From the NCBI RefSeq assembly GCF_001618425.1, contig NZ_BDCU01000002.1, positions 1-61,945 of the forward strand: DNA of 61,945 nt, in the 5' to 3' direction. This document shows positions 37,630 through 45,311 of the stretch, one piece after another (the first letter of the stretch is position 1; each line of letters begins with the position of its first letter). The stretch comes from Nocardia fusca NBRC 14340. Its GTDB lineage: Bacteria; Actinomycetota; Actinomycetes; Mycobacteriales; Mycobacteriaceae. Below the pieces are notes generated by a model. It was not told the DNA's origin, made no database searches, and saw nothing but the letters and a program-made list of their open reading frames with translations. Both the position numbers and the translations under genes were made by a program.

Positions 37630-38343
37630 TCACGCTCGTTCGGGTTCGGCTTCCCAGTCGATGGCCACCGATTCCCCGGTGTCCACGGCGAAGAAGGCTG
37701 CTTCCAGTTTGGCGCCGAGGTCCAGGAGGCCGATGGCCGCCAAGGGGACCGACTGGACCACCCTGACCCGCCAGGGGCCCGGTTCGTCCCAGGCGCGTAG
37801 CTCCAGGTCCAGGCGCAGGACCGGGTCGTCGCAGCCGCAATAGTCGGCATCCACCGCGGTGACCGCCAGGACCGTGGCCTCGGCCCGGCGCCCCTCGGCG
37901 AGGATCTTGGTCAGGCCGGCCCGGCCGGGGTCGGTATCACCGGGGAGATACAGCACCATGCGGTCGCGGTCTTCGGGGTCGACCCGGCAGCACACCAGGT
38001 CGCCCGGCCGCATGCGGTCCAGTTCGGCGCCGGAGACGCGCTGGCGCACCTGGGCCTCGTAGGGCGGCAACCCGGGCAGCCGGACACGGACCCGGAAGGT
38101 GTAGCCGGGTTCGGTCCGGCGGGTGCGGGTCGCCAGCACGGTCGCCGAACCCGCCGTTCCGGTGGCCAGCAGATCCCGGCGATCCGGTCCGGTGGGGGCT
38201 TCGCCGCGACGCCGGAAGCGGCGCGGGAGCAGGTCGCGCAACCAGGTGAGCGGCCCGGGCGACCCCGGGAGTTCGCTCCGGCCCCGCGCCCGGCTGTCAC
38301 CGGATCCACCCCCGGCAGCGCCCCTCGACGACCGCATGCTCAT
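37630..38343 (-). CDS. Uncharacterised protein with two similar beta-rich repeats
   Basis: A 237-residue soluble protein of no recognised family. A basic, Gly/Ser-rich disordered N-terminus (1-50) is followed by two related segments: the first around [17 protein letters not shown]...[21 protein letters not shown] (60-100), the second around [16 protein letters not shown]...[22 protein letters not shown] (150-200). Each is followed by a sentence-like L-D-P/V-D segment ([20 protein letters not shown] and [16 protein letters not shown]). This duplicated beta arrangement resembles SHOCT/DUF3592-type small barrels only loosely. Convergent with citA. Confidence 0.7.
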   Translation of the reverse strand: MSMRSSRGAAGGGSGDSRARGRSELPGSPGPLTWLRDLLPRRFRRRGEAPTGPDRRDLLATGTAGSATVLATRTRRTEPGYTFRVRVRLPGLPPYEAQVRQRVSGAELDRMRPGDLVCCRVDPEDRDRMVLYLPGDTDPGRAGLTKILAEGRRAEATVLAVTAVDADYCGCDDPVLRLDLELRAWDEPGPWRVRVVQSVPLAAIGLLDLGAKLEAAFFAVDTGESVAIDWEAEPERA

Positions 38344-38358
38344 ACCCGTTCACGTTAG

Positions 38359-39531
<1,173 letters not shown>

Positions 39532-39551
39532 GGCGAGATCACCTGCGGGTT

Positions 39552-39584
39552 CGGGCCCGTCGCGCGTGTCGCGCGGCGGGCCCG
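39552..39584 (+). terminator. serC terminator hairpin
   Basis: 14-bp stem with one G-U pair (39552-39565 with 39571-39584, arm CGGGCCCGTCGCGC) and a five-base loop, 21 bases after the serC stop. No T-run follows. Confidence 0.75.
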
Positions 39585-39754
39585 CCGACGTCTTACGGAA
39601 TCGACTTGATACACAAGGGAATAGAGCAGATTAGCGGTAGATGACGGCCACAGGGTACATTTCGGTGCCGCGTGTCTTGCCACACGAATCCCAGAAGTGC
39701 ACTACTGTTCCAGAACGTGGGCGGTATCGCGAGCGACGCGATAAGGAGGTTACG

Positions 39755-41170
39755 GTGCGTGAACTTCGAGTGATCGGGGTAACGCCCGACTCCGCCCATA
39801 TCGTGTGCGTCGACACCGAAAGTGGTCAGAAATTCCGGCTTCCCGCCGACGACAAACTTCGTGCCGCCGCCCGCGGCGACCTTGCCCGATTCGGCCAGAT
39901 CGAGATCGAAATGGAAGCAACTATGCGTCCTCGCGATATCCAGGCTCGAATCCGTGCCGGCGCGTCGGTTGAGCAGGTGACGCAGGAATCCGGTATGCCG
40001 GTGAGCCGCGTGGAGCGGTTCGCCTATCCGGTGCTGCTGGAGCGGGCCCGCGCGGCCGAGCTCGCGCAGAAGGCGCATCCGATCCGTCCCGACGGCCCGG
40101 CCGTGGAGATCCTGATCGATGTGGTGACCGCCGCTTTCACCGCGCGCGGGCATACCCTCGACAACGCCGAATGGGATGCCTGGAAGGACGAGAAAGGCTT
40201 CTGGGTCGCCCAGTTGCAGTGGCAGAACGGTCGTTCGGAGATCGCCGCGCACTGGCGCTATCAGCCGGACGCGCACGGCGGCAGCGTTTCTCCGCTCGAC
40301 GATCCGGCCACCGATCTGATCGATCCGGATTTCGGTCGGGCGCTGCGTGGTCTCGCCTCGATCCTGCCGGTCGAATCCGAGCCGGCGGCCGCGGCCGAAC
40401 CGGTGGCCGAGCCACGGCGGGAACCCGCCCGGGCCGCCGCCGTCGACGATTACTACGAGCAGCGTGCTGTGGCCGCCGGCGGTACGACACCGCTGCCCGC
40501 CACCGCGACCCCGCTCGCCCCCGGCGGCACCCGGCCGGGTGGCACGGCGCTGCCCGGGGGCGCCCCGGCGGCGAGCGCCCCCGCCGAAACCTACCGCCCC
40601 CCTGCGGATACCTACCGGCCCCCGGCCGAAACCCATCCGGTCCCCGCCGAACCGGCTCGCCCCGCGACGCCGCGGCCCGCGCCGGCCCCGGCAGCCGCCC
40701 CGCCTGCGGCGCCCACCCCGGCGGCCGAATTGCCGCCCACCCCGGTCGAAACCGCCGCCCCCGAACTCGTTCCACCGGCGCCCGAACCGGCACCGGCTGC
40801 CGTCGCGCCCGAACCGGCTCCCTTGGCGGCCGCGCCTGCCGCGCCCGCCCCGGTGGAGGCGTCGCAGCCCGCGCCGGAGGCCGCCGAACCGGCCCCCACC
40901 CCGGAACCCGCGACGGCTACGGAAGAAACCGCCGCACCGGCCGTCGCCGAGACCACCGCCGCTCCGGCGCCCGCGGAAGTCGATACACCGGAGGCTCCCG
41001 CCGAGGAGTCCGCCGCCGAAACACCGGATCCCGAACCGACCGAGACCAAGCCGGCGGCCAGGAAACCTCCCGCCAAAGCCACGAAGCCGGCGTCCCGGAC
41101 CAAGCGCAGCAAGGCACCCATGCCGTCCTGGGAGGACGTACTGCTCGGCGTCCGCAGTTCTGGTCACTGA
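39755..41170 (+). CDS. sepH: SepH cell-division regulator (DUF3071)
   Basis: Actinobacterial protein known to stimulate FtsZ assembly. The N-terminal DUF3071 domain (residues 1-170) reads MRELRVIGVTPDSAHIVCVD, ARFGQIEIEMEATMRPRDIQ and the helix-turn-helix-like IRAGASVEQVTQESGMPVSR. Then a long Pro/Ala/Glu-rich disordered linker (about 200-430) and a basic C-terminal motif (KRSKAPMPSWEDVLLGVRSS), the conserved end that in Streptomyces is present but not needed for FtsZ binding. GTG 39755 follows AAGGAGGTTACG, the strongest RBS of the window. Position after serC matches Rv0884c-Rv0883c. Confidence 0.93.
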   Translation: MRELRVIGVTPDSAHIVCVDTESGQKFRLPADDKLRAAARGDLARFGQIEIEMEATMRPRDIQARIRAGASVEQVTQESGMPVSRVERFAYPVLLERARAAELAQKAHPIRPDGPAVEILIDVVTAAFTARGHTLDNAEWDAWKDEKGFWVAQLQWQNGRSEIAAHWRYQPDAHGGSVSPLDDPATDLIDPDFGRALRGLASILPVESEPAAAAEPVAEPRREPARAAAVDDYYEQRAVAAGGTTPLPATATPLAPGGTRPGGTALPGGAPAASAPAETYRPPADTYRPPAETHPVPAEPARPATPRPAPAPAAAPPAAPTPAAELPPTPVETAAPELVPPAPEPAPAAVAPEPAPLAAAPAAPAPVEASQPAPEAAEPAPTPEPATATEETAAPAVAETTAAPAPAEVDTPEAPAEESAAETPDPEPTETKPAARKPPAKATKPASRTKRSKAPMPSWEDVLLGVRSSGH

Positions 41171-41342
41171 CCGCTGCGGACCGGCGTGTTACCCCGCGCA
41201 ACCGCCCGGATCATCCGTTTGCGCGAGTAAGTTCGGTGTATACGGCGACGCGGTCCGATGATTCCGGGGCCAGCCCGGACGACGACAGCAGTTGCGCCGA
41301 GGAGTTCGCGACCTGGTTTCGTGCGCTATCGGAGGTGGACCG

Positions 41343-42125
41343 ATGCTGTCCAAGGTTTCATCCGTGTGGTACGTCGATACCCCCGACCCGCCGGCGGTGC
41401 TACGCGCCGATCCGGCCCCCGATCCGGACGCGGCCTACGCGCTGGCCCGGCAACTGCATCCCGACCTGGACGTAGATCCCACCGAATCGGTCACCCTCGG
41501 CGACGTCGACGGCCCGGACGCCGACGAGGTCTATATCGGCAGCTATCCCGGACTCACTCTGCTGTGCAGTTCCTACGCCGCCCGGGTGCAGCCGACCGCC
41601 ATCCCCGAGTTGCTGGTGCGGCCGCTCGCCGAAGAGCACACCTATCTGGTGTCGTTCGATCTCGAATACGGCTGGGGCGCGTTCGCGCACTGGGAGCGCG
41701 GTGAACTGCGCCGGGCGTTCAGTTCCACCCGGCTCAACATCATGCAGGACCACGGTCTGCCACATATCTGGGAGCGGCCGCACTGGGCGGGCGAACATCC
41801 CATCGCGTGGCGGCTCGGCGAACTACCCGATCCGCTGGTCCTGCCGTTCGATCCACCCGGTTTCGCCGATACCGCCAACCACGAATGGCTGGGTTTCCGG
41901 TACTTCCCCGCGGCCACCGCGAATCGTGGGATCGCGGCCGGCGCCGGTGCTGCCCGCCCGGTGGATCCCAAGGACATCCGGGTCTGTGGTTTCCGATTAC
42001 GTCCCCGCGGAGATCGCCCGGACGATCCGGAACCCCCGCAGCCGAACAATCGGGTCGTGCACGAACGAAAAGGCCTGCTTTCCTGGCTGCGCGGACACGA
42101 AGCCGCCGTGGGCGCCGATCAGTAG
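41343..42125 (+). CDS. DUF6928-like protein of unknown function
   Basis: A 260-residue soluble protein. The opening SSVWYVDTPDPPAVLRADPA, then DADEVYIGSYPGLTLLCSSYA and EYGWGAFAHWERGELRRAFS follow the pattern of an actinobacterial family annotated DUF6928. No catalytic motif or membrane segment is seen. Trp- and Tyr-rich core and a charged tail (PQPNNRVVHERKGLLSWLRGH). It lies 172 bases after sepH; the start ATG 41343 has GGAGGTGGACCG upstream. Confidence 0.72.
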   Translation: MLSKVSSVWYVDTPDPPAVLRADPAPDPDAAYALARQLHPDLDVDPTESVTLGDVDGPDADEVYIGSYPGLTLLCSSYAARVQPTAIPELLVRPLAEEHTYLVSFDLEYGWGAFAHWERGELRRAFSSTRLNIMQDHGLPHIWERPHWAGEHPIAWRLGELPDPLVLPFDPPGFADTANHEWLGFRYFPAATANRGIAAGAGAARPVDPKDIRVCGFRLRPRGDRPDDPEPPQPNNRVVHERKGLLSWLRGHEAAVGADQ

Positions 42126-42136
42126 ATCGGTCCCGG

Positions 42137-42445
42137 TCACACAGAGAACAGCAGGCCGATCCAGGCCAGCGCCACCCCCGTACTCGCGCCGGCCAGCACC
42201 CACCGGGTCACCGGACGCGCCCGCCAGCGCCACACGGTGGGCGCCACCCCGCCGACCGCGACCAGATTCACCGCCAGCGACAGCACGGGGTGCACCTGCG
42301 CGAGTGCCGCCCCGAAGGCGAATACGCCGACGGCGGTCAGCGCCGCCACCAGGACAGCGACCGTGATACCCGCCGCCCACGGGGTGGGTTCCACGGGCGG
42401 GCCGGGCCGCCGGCCATGACCGGGGCCCCCGAGCGCCGGGGTCAC
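42137..42445 (-). CDS. Small membrane protein (Rv0882-like)
   Basis: A 102-residue membrane protein with three likely helices (AAGITVAVLVAALTAVGVFA, VLSLAVNLVAVGGVAPTV and VLAGASTGVALAWIGLLF). The GTG start overlaps the RNA methyltransferase stop (GTGA), so it is translated with that gene, as in the Rv0881-Rv0882 neighbourhood. Function unknown. Confidence 0.78.
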   Translation of the reverse strand: MTPALGGPGHGRRPGPPVEPTPWAAGITVAVLVAALTAVGVFAFGAALAQVHPVLSLAVNLVAVGGVAPTVWRWRARPVTRWVLAGASTGVALAWIGLLFSV

Positions 42446-43245
42446 GACGCCCGCACCCGCTCGTAGAACGCCATCGCCGCCGCGGTCGCCACATTCAGCG
42501 AATCGGTTCCCGCCGACATCGGTATCCGCGCCCGCACATCCGCTGCCGCCATGGCTTCCTCGGTCAAGCCGGGGCCCTCGGCACCGAGCAGCAGCGCCAC
42601 CCGGTCGCCGGTGAGCGCGGCGGCCAGCGTCGGGGCCGCCGGGTCCGGAGTCAGGGCCGCCACCCGGAACCCCTGGCGCCGCAGCCGGTCGAGCCCGTCC
42701 GGCCACTCCGGTACCCGGGCGAACGGCACCCGCAGCGCATGTCCCATCGAAACCCGCACGGACCGACGGTACAGCGGATCCGCGCAGCGATCGCCGAACA
42801 GGATCGCGTCCACTCCCAGACCGGCCGCATTGCGGAACATCGACCCCAGGTTCTCGTGGTCGTTCACGCCTTCGAGCACCGCCACGGTGGTGGCAGCGGC
42901 GATGATCTCGTCGAAATCGCGTTCGGGCGGCCGGTGCGCCACCGCCAGCACACCCCGGTTGAGATGGAACCCGACCACCTCGGCCATCACTTCCGCCGAG
43001 GCCCGATAGAACGGCACATCCACCGCCGCGAGTTCGGGCGCGAGTTCCTGCCACCGCTTATCCACGCCGAGCAGCGCGTGCGGCCGGAAAGGCGAATCCA
43101 GCATTCGCCGCACCACCACGGTTCCCTCCGCGATGACCAGGCCTTTCCCGCCGGGCCGATCGGGTCGGCGGTCGGCGGCCTTCAGGTCGCGGAAATCGTC
43201 GACCCGCGGATCGTCCACACTGTCCACTTCGAGAACCACGGCCAC
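42442..43245 (-). CDS. SPOUT-class RNA 2'-O-methyltransferase (TrmH/RlmB type)
   Basis: SAM-dependent ribose methylase with a trefoil-knot fold, 267 residues, homologous by motif and neighbourhood to Rv0881. Motif 1 ENLGSMFRNAAGLGVDA, motif 2 LLLGAEGPGLTEEAM and motif 3 ARIPMSAGTDSLNVATAAAM are complete. An N-terminal substrate-binding L30e-like part precedes (VIAEGTVVVRRMLDSPFRPH). The target nucleotide in rRNA or tRNA is unknown. The GTG start has CAGGAT six bases upstream. Confidence 0.92.
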   Translation of the reverse strand: MAVVLEVDSVDDPRVDDFRDLKAADRRPDRPGGKGLVIAEGTVVVRRMLDSPFRPHALLGVDKRWQELAPELAAVDVPFYRASAEVMAEVVGFHLNRGVLAVAHRPPERDFDEIIAAATTVAVLEGVNDHENLGSMFRNAAGLGVDAILFGDRCADPLYRRSVRVSMGHALRVPFARVPEWPDGLDRLRRQGFRVAALTPDPAAPTLAAALTGDRVALLLGAEGPGLTEEAMAAADVRARIPMSAGTDSLNVATAAAMAFYERVRAS

Positions 43246-43322
43246 GCGCCCATCCTGCCAACCTCCGCCACCGGCGGTCAGTGGCGGGTGCGCGCGGCGC
43301 CGCTTTAGGGCATGCTCGAAAT

Positions 43323-43724
43323 ATGAAGCCGATCCAGCTCCTGCTCAATATCTTGTGGCTCGTCCTCGCGGGGTTCTGGATGGCGCTGGGCTATTTCTTG
43401 GCCGCCCTGATCTGCTTCGTCCTCATCATCACGATTCCGTTCGGGGTCGCCGCGCTGCGCAACGGCGTCTACATGCTGTGGCCGTTCGGCCGCACCACGG
43501 TCGAGAAACCGGGGGCCGGCGCGGGCGCGCTGCTGGGCAACATCATCTGGTTCGTGGTCGCCGGCTGGTGGCTGGCCCTGGGCCATCTGGGTACCAGCAT
43601 CGCCTTGGCCTGCACGATCATCGGAATCCCGTTCGCCTGGGCGAATCTCAAACTGATCCCGCTCGCCCTGTTCCCGCTGGGCCGCGAAATCGTCGACAGC
43701 GACCGGCCGTTCGCGGCGCGCTGA
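43323..43724 (+). CDS. YccF-domain membrane protein
   Basis: A 133-residue inner-membrane protein with two copies of the YccF unit: NILWLVLAGFWMALGYFLAA-ITIPFGVAALRN, and NIIWFVVAGWWLALGHLGTS-IIGIPFAWANLK. The internal duplication and the PFG/PFA motif define the family. Role unknown. ATG 43323 is supported by the opening of the first repeat; the upstream sequence is leaderless-like without clear RBS. Confidence 0.9.
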   Translation: MKPIQLLLNILWLVLAGFWMALGYFLAALICFVLIITIPFGVAALRNGVYMLWPFGRTTVEKPGAGAGALLGNIIWFVVAGWWLALGHLGTSIALACTIIGIPFAWANLKLIPLALFPLGREIVDSDRPFAAR

Positions 43725-43804
43725 GGTTGCGGCGCACGGTGCCGCGGATGATCTCCGGCCCGAAAGGAATCAGCAGCCTGGCAGCACGCCGCTACCGGTC
43801 CGGT

Positions 43805-44254
43805 TCACTCCGAATCGGCGACGATCTGATTCATGATCGCGACCGCTCGTTGCAGATCCGCGAGCTGATCGGGTTCCAGACCCGCGAGCTGGGCGCTCAT
43901 CCAGGCTTCACGGGCACTGCGTTCATCGGCGAGCAGCGCGTGCCCGGTCGTGGAGAGCGATACGATGATCTGCCGGCCGTCGGTCGGATGCGGATTACGC
44001 TCCACCAGACCGAGATCGGTGAGCGAGGCGATCACCCGGGTCATCGAGGGAGGCTGGACGCGTTCCTTGGCCGCCAGCGCACCGGGCGTCATCGCGCCCT
44101 CGTTGCCGAGGGTGGCCAGGACCGAGAGCTGGGTCAGCGATATCTGCGATTCCGTCCGCCGCCCCCGTAGATGCCGCGTCAAGCGCACCACCGCCAGCGA
44201 GAGGTCGCTGGCCAGCGCCCGCACATCCGAGTGGGTAGTCACAAAGTGAACCAT
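43805..44254 (-). CDS. MarR-family transcriptional regulator (Rv0880-like)
   Basis: A 149-residue winged-helix repressor. The DNA-binding part reads SLTQLSVLATLGNEGAMTPG, then ERVQPPSMTRVIASLTDLGL and VERNPHPTDGRQIIVSLSTT, including the wing DGRQ. It matches the position and length of M. tuberculosis Rv0880 (143). ATG 44254 is preferred over the long upstream extension. A 13-bp palindrome touches the start codon and is a likely autoregulatory operator. Confidence 0.92.
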   Translation of the reverse strand: MVHFVTTHSDVRALASDLSLAVVRLTRHLRGRRTESQISLTQLSVLATLGNEGAMTPGALAAKERVQPPSMTRVIASLTDLGLVERNPHPTDGRQIIVSLSTTGHALLADERSAREAWMSAQLAGLEPDQLADLQRAVAIMNQIVADSE

Positions 44255-44267
44255 ACGTGACACACGT
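44255..44267. promoter_or_regulatory. Palindrome in the MarR / DUF2530 divergent region
   Basis: ACGTG-ACA-CACGT sits directly before the MarR ATG. It is centred about 42 bases before the start of the divergent DUF2530 gene, whose TACGCT -10 box is at 44291-44296. A MarR dimer bound here could repress itself and influence the divergent gene. Confidence 0.6.
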
Positions 44268-44302
44268 CGGATCGGCGTGCGTACAGCGGTTACGCTGATC
44301 GA

Positions 44303-44542
44303 ATGGACCCGCAGCTCCCGCAGTTCCCCACGTGGCTGACCGACCCCCGGCCGGTCCTCGCCCTCGGGTGCGCGCTGTTCGCCGTCGCGACCGCGGTGGT
44401 CTGGCTCGGCGGGCCGCGGTGGGAATCGGCTCGCCCGGTATGCCTGATGGGTTTGGCGGTCGGACTGCTCGGGTACCTCATCTTCGCGGTACAACGCCGC
44501 GGTGCCCGGCGCGGTCACAAGGGCGCACAGACCGGGTTGTGA
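44303..44542 (+). CDS. DUF2530 small membrane protein (Rv0879c-like)
   Basis: A 79-residue protein with two membrane helices (PVLALGCALFAVATAVVWLG and ARPVCLMGLAVGLLGYLIFA) separated by a short loop, and a basic C-terminal tail (QRRGARRGHKG). It corresponds to DUF2530 and to the gene beside the MarR regulator in mycobacteria. TACGCT six bases before the ATG indicates a leaderless transcript. Function unknown. Confidence 0.85.
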   Translation: MDPQLPQFPTWLTDPRPVLALGCALFAVATAVVWLGGPRWESARPVCLMGLAVGLLGYLIFAVQRRGARRGHKGAQTGL

Positions 44543-44643
44543 CCGCCGAAGCCGGACTTTCCGGCACCGGCCGGCGACACCGTCGGAGACAGCAGCCGGG
44601 AGTCCAGTGGGCCCCCGGTGGTCGAATGCTGCCCGCCGGGGAA

Positions 44644-44672
44644 TTGACTGTTCGGGCCTCTCGGGTCAAACT
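44644..44672 (+). promoter_or_regulatory. Promoter of the TetR-type gene
   Basis: TTGACT (44644-44649) and CAAACT (44667-44672) are 17 bp apart, and GTG 44680 lies seven bases after the -10. This is one of the clearest -35/-10 pairs in the window and fixes the start of the TetR gene as leaderless. Confidence 0.65.
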
Positions 44673-44679
44673 CGCTCAG

Positions 44680-45306
44680 GTGTCCTCCCGATTGAGCGTC
44701 GAAGAACGACGGGCCCACCTTATCGAGGCCGCGATCGGCCTTGCCGAGAAAAAGGGGGTCGCGGGGGTGACCACCCGCGATGTCGCTCAGGCGGCGGGTG
44801 TCTCGCTAGGCGTGGTGCACTACTGTTTCGAGAACAAGGATGCGCTGATGACCGAGCTGGTCAAGGCGTTGTCGATGGAGCTGCGCGATTCGGTGGACGC
44901 AGGCGAATCGGTCTGGCAGGAAGCGGGCAGCGGTAATACGGCGCTACGCGATCTGCTGCGCGCGGGCCTGGAACTCATGTGGCTCAATATCGAAGCCACA
45001 CCCGAACGTCAGCTGCTCACCTACGAGACCACCACCTACGCGCTGCGCGAGGGCGAGCAGACCCCCGCGAAACTGGCGATCGCCCGGGAACAGTACGCCT
45101 TCAACGATTCCACCGTCGCCGATATCCTCGATCACGCCCGCGACGCCACGGGAAGTGCCTGGACGGTTCCGGTGGCCCAGCTCTCGCGGTTCACGCTCAG
45201 CGTGATCGACGGCCTCGTCCTGCGCTGGCTGGTCGACAACGACAGCGAAAGCGTACGCACCCAACTCGATCTGCTCGCCGCGGCACTGGCCGGGCACGCG
45301 GAATAG
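44680..45306 (+). CDS. TetR-family transcriptional regulator
   Basis: A 208-residue regulator. N-terminal helix-turn-helix: RRAHLIEAAIGLAEKKGVAG, VTTRDVAQAAGVSLGVVHYC, then FENKDALMTELV. The remaining helical part would bind an unknown ligand (LLTYETTTYALREGEQTP). The frame is open far upstream, but the promoter geometry and loss of family similarity before VSSRLSVEERR favour GTG 44680. Converges on the sacsin-like ATPase gene with a 5-base gap. Confidence 0.87.
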   Translation: MSSRLSVEERRAHLIEAAIGLAEKKGVAGVTTRDVAQAAGVSLGVVHYCFENKDALMTELVKALSMELRDSVDAGESVWQEAGSGNTALRDLLRAGLELMWLNIEATPERQLLTYETTTYALREGEQTPAKLAIAREQYAFNDSTVADILDHARDATGSAWTVPVAQLSRFTLSVIDGLVLRWLVDNDSESVRTQLDLLAAALAGHAE

Positions 45307-45311
45307 CCCAC

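Noticed and set aside
36402..37850. Upstream extension of the pdxH frame to 722 residues
   Set aside because: The extension is antisense to citA and has no similarity to PdxH; the family start fits ATG 36401.
39600..39720. Candidate sepH promoters (TTGATA at 39607 or TTGCCA near 39675)
   Set aside because: Neither pairs with a convincing -10 at usual spacing, so no promoter is called.
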